The position numbers were made by a program, and so were the translations under genes. The notes beneath the pieces are model-generated. The model was not told the origin of the DNA, made no database searches, and saw nothing but the letters and a program-made list of their open reading frames with translations. From assembly GCF_000317635.1 (NCBI RefSeq), contig NC_019779.1, positions 4,115,171-4,179,170 of the forward strand: DNA of 64,000 bases. The letters are read 5' to 3'. The stretch is from Halothece sp. PCC 7418. Its GTDB lineage: Bacteria; Cyanobacteriota; Cyanobacteriia; Cyanobacteriales; Rubidibacteraceae. This document shows positions 45,339-53,973 of the stretch, piece after piece (position 1 is the stretch's first letter; each line of letters starts with the position of its first letter).

Positions 45339-48300
45339 CTAAAGTCCTAAGAGTTTTCGTTTGGCTGCTTTAAATTCTTCTTCGTCAAGAAGACCTCTTT
45401 CTTTCATGTTAACTAACCTTTCTAAGGGATCTAATCCTTGATTTTCCTCAATGATTTCTGCGTCTTCTACTGCTTCTGTTTCATCAACGGATGAGGATGC
45501 TTTATCTCCTTCAATAACTCGTGAGGTATTTTGAGACACAAGAGAGGTTTGGATTTCTCTTTCTATCCGTTTGCGAAATCGTTCTAAAACTCCTTCTTGA
45601 AAGGGAGTTTCTAGTGTTCCTTCAACTCCGATTAAAGTGTCACGATAGGGATAATTGGGGTTGGTATCGGGAAGATGATCGACAAATTGAACAAACTGCT
45701 GAAACTTGGGACGATAATTTTGTTCCCATTGTGATGGCTGTTTTTTTATACTCGCAATGGTTTCTTCTAAAAGGTTTCTCAGAGTATTTGTCATGTCAGT
45801 TTGACGATAAAGGGTTTCTAAGGCTTGTTCCCAAATTGGACTCAGAGAAGCTGCTTTTTCATACCCTCGCATTTGATCATAATAAGTAAATTCTAAGTTT
45901 TCTGTTTCGATGTTTTCAGATAGCAGTTGTAAGGCTAAGGCTGGATAGAAAATATCTTGTAAGTCTTGTAAGGTGTTCGCATCAGGAGGAATGATATCGG
46001 TGAAGGTCATTTGTGCGTCATTATGAAGAAACTCTTTTGTCGAGGAATTCGCTTTTACATAATGTTTCCTCATTTGGTCTAACCCTTCAATTAATCGTAA
46101 GGGAAACCCTGCATATTCACTAACAAGGACAATCTCATCTTCGGCTTGAGTGGGTTTAATCTGTGAGTCTGGAATTGCTAAATCGTTGTAGAGAATATCT
46201 TTGAATTGTTGAACTTCAATTTCGTCAGCATCTTTGAAACCGATAATTTTTGCACTTTTGGCGGAGTCATCAACGTAATGGGGATCAGCTTTATTCAGTT
46301 TTAATAAGGGTTGCGCTTGTTGTAAGATTTGATTGAGGCGAATAGAACGTTCTGAACCGCGATAGTTTTGTAAAAAACGTTTAATCACTGAGTTAACGAC
46401 GGTTAAACTACGGCGACCAAATAATCCATCAACGGCTTGATAAATGAATCTTTGTAAACTTTGTTCGTCGAAATAATCTTGTTCGATTAAGTTCATCAAA
46501 CAAGGTTCTTCTCCTAAGTTCTCTGTAATTTTATCGGTTACTGACACTAACCGATCGCGCATCTCTCCCGATGGTAATAAGATCTCACAACACTGTTGAA
46601 TATCTTCATCATTAAAGATAGCCTCTCCACTCATTTCATCAAAGTTCAGTTGTTTTAATTCTGATTCTTCTTGTTGATAGTCTCCTCTTAAACTGTCAAC
46701 GGTTCGCGCTAAACTAGAAACCTCGTGCGATCGCGCTTGAACATACTCTTGTAAGGCTTTAACAATTTTCAATGCTTCCTGATTTAAAGCCAGTTCAAAG
46801 TTTTCGCGAATTAATTTACTCACTTTCTGTAACGCGCTTCTGGCTTCCTCTTGAATTTTACTGGTTTTATTCCCAAATAGCTTAAACTTCTGTTCAATTT
46901 CGTCGATTTCTTCTTTCGCATTCTCCCACACTTTCTCCACTTCATCCGCAGTGGAAAACTGTTTAGACTGTCGGATCTGTTCTTCTAAATTCTGTTGATA
47001 ACTGTTTAATTCTGTCAGTAAGGCTTGTAACCATTCTCGACTCACCCGCAAAGAAAAGTTAGGATTACTCGGGGTTAGCAAACTGATTAAAAATCGATCA
47101 ATATCTGTCTGTAAGGTTTCGATCAGTTTTGGTTGTGCTTGTTTCACACGAGTGATCCATTCTCCTCTGACGCTTTCGGTTTCTCCTGGTTGGACTTTCC
47201 GAAACTCTTGTTTAAACTCTCTGGGGAGTTGCTGATATAACGCAGCGCGATCGTCTTGTTTTTTCGCATTATCATGAATCGCTTTTTCTAACTTATTGCG
47301 CCAAGTTTTAAAGCGATCTGCAAAACTATATTTTCCCGCTCGGCTTTCTTCTCGTAAACGGGCGGTAAAGTAATCCTTTTTATTAACATTTTCATGCCAA
47401 TTCGCCCCCATAATAAACTGTTCTAATAAATTATTGATATCAGGGCTTTGTCCTTCTCCATTTAACCAAAACTCAAGTAGATTTAAACTAATTCGATTTA
47501 AAGCAATTTGCACAATCCGATCGCGCGGAAAATAAATTGCTGCTAAACCAAACGTCAAATACCCTTGCATATTATGACGAGGATGCTGATCCCAACTAAT
47601 GAGATGACCCAAGAAATTATCTCGCATTCCAGTCATCACTGGGGCTAATTCACTAGAGAATTCTAAACCAATCTTACGAGCAATAACGTTACATAATTTA
47701 CGTTGTTCTAAAATAGAATATTCGCCACCTGTTTCACTAGAAACCAAATAAGTATAATCAAAAGGCGCACGTTTTTCTTCAACCCAAACTAAGTTCTGTG
47801 GATCATAAACCGCTTGAAATTGACTTCCTGGTGTGCTGTAATGATTTAATTCTTTTAAGGCTGCATAAGTATTCGCATTCTGACTGGGGTTATTTCCATA
47901 TAAGGTGGGACTAATTACTAAATAGCCAAAGAGTTGCGCCCCTTGATCGCCGTAATTTTGACGCAAACTATAAGCGGTATCTAAAATCATTCCGCTACCA
48001 GTTCCCCCACATAAAGACCCAATGACAAAAATATGTAATCCTGGTTCTAAATAAAGTCCTTTTTGTAATAATTTTGCTTCATGTCCTCTCGTCCGTTTTT
48101 CGGCGGTTTCTATGGCTTTTTTGATGTTTAAATAGTTATGGAAAAAAGCTAATCTTCCCACAGGACGAATCCCTTTTGCGCCATCTTCCACGGCTTTAAT
48201 ATTTTTCAGCAGTTGTGGGGGAAACCAACGACCAATATGATCATAAGGACTGGGACGATCGGATTGATTTCTTTGTTCTAATCCTTGGACAAAATTAGTG

Positions 48301-48575
48301 ACTTCTTTACTATTCATGGTTGCAGAAACTTTTTCTGAATCCTTAAAACTTAAGGAAACGCCATGATAAGTATTCCCCGTGCGTAACCCTGAACTTTGGG
48401 CTGCACTTTTATCGGTGTCAATATGAACAAAACTAACAATAGGAAGTTCATTTAAATCGCCATAACGGTCAATAATTAACCGCCGTAATTGCATTAAAAC
48501 ATTCTTTCCAGTTCCGCCCAAACCAATACAGATGGTTCGTTTAACGCCTTGTAAGTTTCTTTCTTTTGTTTGCAT
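45339..48575 (-). CDS. Tubulin-like GTPase (Tubulin_2 type) with C-terminal SHOCT-like segment
   Basis: A 1078-aa protein. The N-terminal 450 residues resemble the bacterial tubulin-like family: ICIGLGGTGKNVLMQLRRL (about 15-33), FVHIDTDKSA, and the tubulin signature FVIGSLCGGTGSGM at 183-196. A long helical middle (about 450-900) has coiled-coil stretches. The final 30 residues, LERLVNMKERGLLDEEEFKA, match a SHOCT oligomerisation/targeting motif. It probably binds GTP and polymerises or scaffolds at a membrane. It lies between vWA and ZorA-like genes on the same strand. No partner of known tubulin systems (TubR, FtsA) is present. Confidence 0.85.
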   Translation of the reverse strand: MQTKERNLQGVKRTICIGLGGTGKNVLMQLRRLIIDRYGDLNELPIVSFVHIDTDKSAAQSSGLRTGNTYHGVSLSFKDSEKVSATMNSKEVTNFVQGLEQRNQSDRPSPYDHIGRWFPPQLLKNIKAVEDGAKGIRPVGRLAFFHNYLNIKKAIETAEKRTRGHEAKLLQKGLYLEPGLHIFVIGSLCGGTGSGMILDTAYSLRQNYGDQGAQLFGYLVISPTLYGNNPSQNANTYAALKELNHYSTPGSQFQAVYDPQNLVWVEEKRAPFDYTYLVSSETGGEYSILEQRKLCNVIARKIGLEFSSELAPVMTGMRDNFLGHLISWDQHPRHNMQGYLTFGLAAIYFPRDRIVQIALNRISLNLLEFWLNGEGQSPDINNLLEQFIMGANWHENVNKKDYFTARLREESRAGKYSFADRFKTWRNKLEKAIHDNAKKQDDRAALYQQLPREFKQEFRKVQPGETESVRGEWITRVKQAQPKLIETLQTDIDRFLISLLTPSNPNFSLRVSREWLQALLTELNSYQQNLEEQIRQSKQFSTADEVEKVWENAKEEIDEIEQKFKLFGNKTSKIQEEARSALQKVSKLIRENFELALNQEALKIVKALQEYVQARSHEVSSLARTVDSLRGDYQQEESELKQLNFDEMSGEAIFNDEDIQQCCEILLPSGEMRDRLVSVTDKITENLGEEPCLMNLIEQDYFDEQSLQRFIYQAVDGLFGRRSLTVVNSVIKRFLQNYRGSERSIRLNQILQQAQPLLKLNKADPHYVDDSAKSAKIIGFKDADEIEVQQFKDILYNDLAIPDSQIKPTQAEDEIVLVSEYAGFPLRLIEGLDQMRKHYVKANSSTKEFLHNDAQMTFTDIIPPDANTLQDLQDIFYPALALQLLSENIETENLEFTYYDQMRGYEKAASLSPIWEQALETLYRQTDMTNTLRNLLEETIASIKKQPSQWEQNYRPKFQQFVQFVDHLPDTNPNYPYRDTLIGVEGTLETPFQEGVLERFRKRIEREIQTSLVSQNTSRVIEGDKASSSVDETEAVEDAEIIEENQGLDPLERLVNMKERGLLDEEEFKAAKRKLLGL

Positions 48576-48626
48576 AATTGGGTTTGATTGTTGATTAGTT
48601 TAGTTTAAATTTATAATCAGTTCAGT

Positions 48627-49559
48627 TTAATGTTGCTGTAGCCATTGCTCTAAATCTTCAACAGAATCAAAGTCTAATAAAGCCTCTGCTAAATCTTCTA
48701 GCTGAGTTAAAGTAAGGTCATTAATCGCACTTTCTAACTCTGGGGTAATTTTTCCCACTCGTCTTGAAATTAATCTTAAAACAAGAGTGATTGCTTCTCC
48801 TTTTTGTCCTTGTTCAATTCCTTGTTCAATTCCTTGTTCCATCCAACTGGTTACAATTTCCATGACTTCCTCCTGTTGTTGGGGTTGAAAATTTTTGATA
48901 TAACTTTGAAATATTTCTTCTTCTTGTGATGAGAGGCGAAGATAACTATCTACAAATCCTGAAATCAGTTTCATTTTAGCAGGATTTAATTTTAAGGTCG
49001 CTAATAAGCGTAAACATTCCGCTTTGACTTGCGCCCTTTCCTCTGGCTGAATCTGCATTTTTGCCATTAAAGCTGCAGCAACGGGGTTTTCTTGTCTTAA
49101 GAAGTCTCGCCAGTTTAAGCGGTTTAGTTGTACCACCCGATAGTTAAATTCTAAAACTTTGAAATCGGGAAATTCCACTTGATGAGCATTTGCTTCTTCT
49201 CGTTTCGGTTTCTCATAGGAAAATAAAGCAATGGGATAAATGGGAATGTAGTATTTTTCATATAGGCGAGCAAAGTAACGAAACATTCTCCGACTAAATT
49301 CAGTTTGAGACGAAGATTGGACTTCGATATGAATCAGAAAAAAAGAGTCTTCTCCTTGAAAACGAACTTGGGCGACTAAATCGGCTTTATGTTCTTCGCC
49401 AGAGGTGACATCGGTAAAGACTTCTTTATCTAAAAACTTGAGTGTTTTCGGTTCTAAGTAATGGGTCACTTCTGGAAAAAATAACTCTACGAACTCTAAG
49501 AAAAAAGTAGATAAGAGTTCTTTGAAAAGACGATCATGATTGATATTGGGAGTGGTCAT
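48627..49559 (-). CDS. Rpn family PD-(D/E)XK nuclease with DUF4351 tail
   Basis: A 310-aa protein. The N-terminal nuclease-like domain has INHDRLFKELLSTFFLEFVE, HKADLVAQV and FLIHIEVQSS, placing the acidic residues and Gln/Lys of the Rpn/transposase_31 fold. A Gln/Gly/Glu repeat (EQGIEQGIEQGQKG) links it to a C-terminal DUF4351 helix bundle (about 255-310). Such proteins are numerous in cyanobacteria and move as solo genes. It sits 51 nt from the tubulin-like gene and 60 nt from the vWA gene, so it may be part of the unit or a passenger. Confidence 0.9.
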   Translation of the reverse strand: MTTPNINHDRLFKELLSTFFLEFVELFFPEVTHYLEPKTLKFLDKEVFTDVTSGEEHKADLVAQVRFQGEDSFFLIHIEVQSSSQTEFSRRMFRYFARLYEKYYIPIYPIALFSYEKPKREEANAHQVEFPDFKVLEFNYRVVQLNRLNWRDFLRQENPVAAALMAKMQIQPEERAQVKAECLRLLATLKLNPAKMKLISGFVDSYLRLSSQEEEIFQSYIKNFQPQQQEEVMEIVTSWMEQGIEQGIEQGQKGEAITLVLRLISRRVGKITPELESAINDLTLTQLEDLAEALLDFDSVEDLEQWLQQH

Positions 49560-49619
49560 TGTCTAGATGGTATTGAGCAAAGGGTTAATAATTTGGGTTT
49601 TTAGTCCAAAGAATAACTT

Positions 49620-50726
49620 TCATTTTTCAACTTTAATCATAAACTCAAAATCTTTTCCCTGATCTTGTGGACAGTTTAAGCGGAAACGTTTTTTTGTGAT
49701 TTCGATACGCCTCTTCACTGCTTGATCTTGATAAAACAAGGGTAAATTCTGGGTTGGAATTAAATACAGTTTATTGCGTTTGCGTTCGATATATCCTCGG
49801 ACTTCTTCCCCTGAACACTCGATATAATCCACCGCAGCAGAATCATAATCACCAATCGCTAGACGTTGATTACTTTTTAAGGTTTTAATCGCCGATTCAT
49901 CATCCTCTTCTCCGTCAATTTCTATTTTTAAACTCCATGGTTTTTGCCAACTATACCATAATCCTAACAAGCCTAATCCGAAAAGAATAATTAAAGTTAA
50001 GCCTGTTGTGGGAAGCCATAATTGTTGGAGTAAATAACGGTTAACAAAACAGGTTTCTTTTCCACTGGGGGCGGGTGTACAAAATTCTTGAACAGTGGGT
50101 TTAATATCAACAATTGTTAATTGATATTGTTCATTATTTTCAGTAGGAATCGTGCGCGATCGCGCTCGTAACGGTAACACTTCTAACCATTGCTTTCGTA
50201 ACTGACTCTGATTAGAATTAGCTTCTAAAAAAGGACTCTCTGCAGGGGTTTCAATCCAATCTTGTCCTGTTTTTGTGGCTAAGGGTGCATCCGTTAACCA
50301 CACAACTGCTTGTTCTCGAATTCCTTGGTTTTCAATTAACCGACAGTGATTATTTTGGGCTAAAAACTGATAAACAAATAACTCTGCTTTTTGAATATCT
50401 GTGTTGCGCTGATTCAAATCCGTTTGTAACGGTAGCTGATTTAATAATTTTTGAATGTCATCTTTAGTTGTAATTGCAATAGAGTCAGTGAGTTGAACAT
50501 CACTCGCAAACGGAACAATATAAGCCGTATCTCCTCTTTGTAAGCTATCCCGAATAATTTGTTCAATTCGTAATCTTCCCTGATTATTCAGCCGAACACT
50601 ACGAGTGACATCAACTGCAAAAACAACATCTCTCCCCTTTCCCCAAGCCGTTAATTGTAAAGCAAACGATTGTAAGGGATGTAGAGATTGAGAACTCGGA
50701 GTAACAACAGAAGAACAATTCGCCAC
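49620..50726 (-). CDS. vWA-domain membrane protein
   Basis: A 368-aa protein. The vWA domain covers about 33-190, with the MIDAS motif as DVTRS (Asp39, Thr41, Ser43; a DxTxS variant of DxSxS) and WLTDAPL as the later metal-site strand. A single membrane helix lies at about 236-258. The C-terminal 110 residues include an acidic patch and a beta-rich domain. The start is GTG with a stop just upstream, and no signal peptide precedes the vWA domain. An N-terminal leader may have been lost, or the domain may be cytoplasmic. It is first in the minus-strand run toward the tubulin-like and ZorAB-like genes. Confidence 0.83.
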   Translation of the reverse strand: MANCSSVVTPSSQSLHPLQSFALQLTAWGKGRDVVFAVDVTRSVRLNNQGRLRIEQIIRDSLQRGDTAYIVPFASDVQLTDSIAITTKDDIQKLLNQLPLQTDLNQRNTDIQKAELFVYQFLAQNNHCRLIENQGIREQAVVWLTDAPLATKTGQDWIETPAESPFLEANSNQSQLRKQWLEVLPLRARSRTIPTENNEQYQLTIVDIKPTVQEFCTPAPSGKETCFVNRYLLQQLWLPTTGLTLIILFGLGLLGLWYSWQKPWSLKIEIDGEEDDESAIKTLKSNQRLAIGDYDSAAVDYIECSGEEVRGYIERKRNKLYLIPTQNLPLFYQDQAVKRRIEITKKRFRLNCPQDQGKDFEFMIKVEK

Positions 50727-50873
50727 AGTTGAATTAAACCATCACATCTGTTGTTAGTGATAACGCAAGTTTGAACAAACGGAAAGGGGTTTCCTGAAAA
50801 ATGACACAATTTTATCACAAAATAGCAGTGAAATAGATTTACATTGCCATCAAATAGTGATCATATTCATGGT

Positions 50874-51074
50874 TTACCAACGTTGACGACGGGCGAGTTT
50901 AGACAGCAAACCCAGCGCGATCGCGCTGAGAAATAATAAATAGATCATCCCACCAGGAATAAACGTTAAAATCCCGACTCCTCGCAAAATGTAAACAACA
51001 ATCGTTACTAAAATCAAACCAACGCTTAATCCCAGAAAGAGGTTAGCGTAAGGGGTTGTCGAATTGGACATCAT
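50874..51074 (-). CDS. Small two-helix membrane protein
   Basis: About 66 aa starting MMSNSTTPYANLFLG. Two hydrophobic helices (FLGLSVGLILVTIVVYILRG and GGMIYLLFLSAIALGLLS) flank a short turn, and the C-terminus is basic (LARRQRW). The frame is open 14 codons upstream but I prefer the double ATG. I do not recognise the family. It is upstream of and divergent from the 51156 gene. Confidence 0.7.
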   Translation of the reverse strand: MMSNSTTPYANLFLGLSVGLILVTIVVYILRGVGILTFIPGGMIYLLFLSAIALGLLSKLARRQRW

Positions 51075-51155
51075 GAATAACCTGCGCTCTAAGCTAAGCT
51101 GTGAAAAGAAGAACACTGAGATCTAAAAGTACACCAAAATCAAGAGAGGAGTATC

Positions 51156-51365
51156 ATGCAACCCCAAATTAACTGCGCCGAAGCCTGTGTTAACGGCTGT
51201 GTTTTAGGCGATCAATGTCCCCATAAAGAATATGCCACAGAAGCCTCTAAATTTATTAATAATACGTCCCTCGACCAGATGCTAGATATGGCGGAAGAAG
51301 CGGTGAGAAAGAAAAAAGCGCAACCCCCAGAACCCACGCAATGGGTGATCCCAGACGATATTTAA
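51156..51365 (+). CDS. Small conserved cysteine-containing protein
   Basis: A 69-aa protein, MQPQINCAEACVNGCVLGDQCP..., with four Cys in the first 21 residues (Cys7, 11, 15, 21), a possible metal or redox site, then a helical acidic/basic segment and WVIPDDI at the end. GAGAGGAG lies 6 nt before the ATG. It resembles a small uncharacterised cyanobacterial family. The last 4 nt overlap the convergent fructosamine kinase gene. Confidence 0.75.
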   Translation: MQPQINCAEACVNGCVLGDQCPHKEYATEASKFINNTSLDQMLDMAEEAVRKKKAQPPEPTQWVIPDDI

Positions 51366-52231
51366 TCCTTCATTAAACGGTCAATCATACGACTGGCTTG
51401 GGAACCATAACCACCACCAAAGAGATTAAAGTGGTTAAGGATATGATAAAGGTTATAAAGGTCTTTGCGCTGTTTGTAACCTGCATCCAGTTCCCAAGCA
51501 GCATTATACCCCTGATAAAACGCTGCGGGAAAACCGCCAAACAATTCACTCATTGCAATATCCACCTCGCGATCGCCGTAATAGGTCGCTGGATCGAGAA
51601 TAACCGGTTCTCCCTCTTTTGTCACCGCAGCATTTCCACCCCATAAATCGCCGTGAACTAAAGACGGTTGCGGATGATGATCCGCTAAAACTTCTCGCAC
51701 TTTCTCCACCACTTTTTTCGTATCGGGATAGTTTCCTCCTCTTCGTTTTGCTAACCGGACCTGATAGCCAATGCGATGTTCTGCAAAAAAATCAGCCCAA
51801 TTGTCCATCCAAGTATTAATTTGAGGGGTAGAACCAATGGTATTATTACGATGCCACCCGAATTGTTCGGCTACTCCTTTGCGGTGCATTTCGGCTAACT
51901 GTTCTCCCATCGCTTCCCAAACTTGAGAACCGCCACCGCGTCCAAATTCTAACCATTCCATGACAATATAAGCAGCATTATCAGTTGTTCCCCAACAAAT
52001 GGGCTGAGGGATGCGAATGGTGTGGGTGTCATACATTTCTTTTAATCCCACCGCTTCTGCTGCAAACATTTCATATTCGGAAGCACTATTAAACTTCAGA
52101 AAATAGGTCTCGGTTCCATCGGTAATGGCGTAGCTTTGATTAATGGAACCCCCGCCGACTGAACGCCGATCTTTAATCTCAAAGGGTTTTCCTGTCGCTT
52201 GGGAAATTTCTTTTGCAATCTCTGTCCACAT
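51362..52231 (-). CDS. Fructosamine kinase family protein
   Basis: A 289-aa kinase-like protein of the fructosamine-3-kinase/aminoglycoside phosphotransferase fold, predicted to phosphorylate sugar-amine adducts on proteins or metabolites for deglycation. Visible motifs are VGGGSINQSYAI near the N-terminus, YFLKFNS (ATP Lys), the catalytic LVHGDLWGGNAAV, and metal-binding ILDPATYYGDREVDIAM. The length is standard for the family. It is transcribed toward the small Cys protein and ends within it. Confidence 0.94.
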   Translation of the reverse strand: MWTEIAKEISQATGKPFEIKDRRSVGGGSINQSYAITDGTETYFLKFNSASEYEMFAAEAVGLKEMYDTHTIRIPQPICWGTTDNAAYIVMEWLEFGRGGGSQVWEAMGEQLAEMHRKGVAEQFGWHRNNTIGSTPQINTWMDNWADFFAEHRIGYQVRLAKRRGGNYPDTKKVVEKVREVLADHHPQPSLVHGDLWGGNAAVTKEGEPVILDPATYYGDREVDIAMSELFGGFPAAFYQGYNAAWELDAGYKQRKDLYNLYHILNHFNLFGGGYGSQASRMIDRLMKD

Positions 52232-52255
52232 GAGTTTTTATCCTTTTCCGTAAGA

Positions 52256-52284
52256 CAAAAAATACCCCCTCCAAAAGGAAGGGG
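52256..52284 (-). terminator. Intrinsic terminator of psbA
   Basis: On the minus strand CCCCTTCC and GGAGGGGG form an 8-bp stem with a TTTT loop followed by TATTTTTTG, 31 nt after the psbA stop. Confidence 0.85.
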
Positions 52285-52314
52285 TGAAACTGATTGAGCT
52301 ATCTTATTTGAAGA

Positions 52315-53397
52315 TTAGCCGTTGATTTCAGGTGCTTGCATCGCAACGGGAGTCGCTTCACCAGCAGCTAAGTCTAAGGGGAAGTTGTGCGCGTTACGTT
52401 CGTGCATGACTTCAAATCCTAAGTTAGCGCGGTTTAATACGTCCGCCCAAGTGTTGATGACACGACCTTGGCTGTCAAGGATGGATTGGTTGAAGTTGAA
52501 TCCGTTGAGGTTAAATGCCATGGTGCTGATTCCTAAAGCAGTGAACCAGATGCCAACCACGGGCCATGCTGCTAAGAAGAAGTGTAAGCTACGGCTGTTG
52601 TTGAAGCTCGCATATTGGAAGATGAGACGACCGAAGTAGCCGTGTGCTGCAACAATGTTGTAAGTTTCTTCTTCTTGTCCGAATTTGTAGCCGTTGTTTT
52701 GGCTTTCGTTTTCTGTGGTCTCGCGAACTAAGCTGGAAGTGACGAGAGAACCGTGCATAGCGGAGAATAATGCGCCACCGAAGACACCTGCTACACCGAG
52801 CATGTGGAAGGGGTGCATGAGGATGTTGTGCTCAGCTTGGAACACGAACATGAAGTTGAAAGTACCACTGATTCCTAAGGGCATTCCGTCGGAGAAAGAA
52901 CCTTGTCCGATGGGATAGATTAAGAAAACTGCGGTTGCTGCTGCAACGGGTGCGGAGAACGCAACGCAAATCCAAGGGCGCATTCCGAGACGGTAGGAAA
53001 GTTCCCACTCACGTCCGAGGTAGCAGAAAACTCCGATTAAGAAGTGGAATGCGATTAACTGGTAAGGTCCACCGTTGTAGAGCCATTCATCTAAGGATGC
53101 TGCTTCCCAGATGGGATAGAAGTGAAGTCCGATCGCGTTGGAGGAGGGAACAACTGCACCAGAGATGATGTTGTTTCCGTAGAGTAAAGAACCAGCGACA
53201 GGCTCACGGATTCCGTCGATGTCAACGGGAGGCGCTGCGATGAACGCGATAATGAAGCAGGTGGTTGCGGTTAAGAGGGTGGGGATCATGAGAACGCCGA
53301 ACCAGCCAATGTAAAGGCGGTTGTCGGTGCTGGTGACCCACTGGCAAAACCGTTCCCAGATATTCTGGCTTTGTTGTTGCTGTAAAGTGGTTGTCAT
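52315..53397 (-). CDS. psbA: Photosystem II reaction-centre protein D1
   Basis: A 360-aa D1 protein. It binds the special-pair chlorophylls, pheophytin, QB and the Mn4CaO5 cluster in the thylakoid membrane. Five membrane helices are visible, with the TyrZ region, HFHMLG-type and [11 protein letters not shown] blocks and the C-terminal [14 protein letters not shown] just before the processed tail. Residue 130 (GREWELSYR) is Glu, the form associated with high-light D1 isoforms. It has its own promoter and terminator, so it is monocistronic, as usual for psbA. Codon use is clean and biased, as expected for a highly expressed gene. Confidence 0.99.
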   Translation of the reverse strand: MTTTLQQQQSQNIWERFCQWVTSTDNRLYIGWFGVLMIPTLLTATTCFIIAFIAAPPVDIDGIREPVAGSLLYGNNIISGAVVPSSNAIGLHFYPIWEAASLDEWLYNGGPYQLIAFHFLIGVFCYLGREWELSYRLGMRPWICVAFSAPVAAATAVFLIYPIGQGSFSDGMPLGISGTFNFMFVFQAEHNILMHPFHMLGVAGVFGGALFSAMHGSLVTSSLVRETTENESQNNGYKFGQEEETYNIVAAHGYFGRLIFQYASFNNSRSLHFFLAAWPVVGIWFTALGISTMAFNLNGFNFNQSILDSQGRVINTWADVLNRANLGFEVMHERNAHNFPLDLAAGEATPVAMQAPEING

Positions 53398-53464
53398 TTT
53401 GGATATAAGTCCGTTTGGTTTGAATGATAATGATATGATCGGGCTTGATTAAAGCCTTGATACA

Positions 53465-53494
53465 ACTATATTGCTTATCTTGATGAAATGTCAA
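53465..53494 (-). promoter_or_regulatory. psbA sigma-70 promoter
   Basis: TTGACA (53489-53494) and TATAGT (53465-53470) with an 18-bp spacer on the minus strand. Predicted start lies near 53458, giving a leader of about 60 nt before the ATG. Confidence 0.85.
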
Positions 53495-53605
53495 GTTTTG
53501 TAAATTAGATTTATTTATTAAGCTAATAAGTTAAACTGATGTTGAATAAAAAACCGAAAAACCTCGATAATAATAGAAGAACACTAAAGCAAAAGTGAGA
53601 GTGTA

Positions 53606-53815
53606 ATGGCAAGCCCTGTCAAGCAAGAGCAACAAGCACAACTGGATCTAGCCCTTAGTTTATTAACCGTTCCTTTCTTAGCTGGGATGGTGGGAGCGCG
53701 ATCGCTGCAAGAAGGCTTAATTAGCCTTGGTGAAGCCAGTGAAGAGGTATTTCGCGGTCATCGTTTGCCGATTCTTCATCTTCAGCAACAATCTGAGATA
53801 GAAATTAAACAATAA
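53606..53815 (+). CDS. Small hypothetical protein
   Basis: A 69-aa protein with an N-terminal helix LDLALSLLTVPFLAGMVGAR of moderate hydrophobicity and a polar C-terminus. No family is recognised. GTGAGAG lies just before the ATG. It is divergent from psbA and lies 158 bp upstream of ppc on the same strand. It could be a real small gene of cyanobacteria; coding bias looks ordinary. Confidence 0.6.
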   Translation: MASPVKQEQQAQLDLALSLLTVPFLAGMVGARSLQEGLISLGEASEEVFRGHRLPILHLQQQSEIEIKQ

Positions 53816-53973
53816 AAAACTAAATTGTAACTATCCACTGCGGGAGAGAATGGGTATAATGACGAGCAGACCAAGATCTGGGGTGTGCAGTGTGATCGAA
53901 AAATATGAATTGCTAACGCCTCTCCTAACGTATTAGGTTGGTTGAAATTTCGCCAGTATTATTAAAGAAAATC

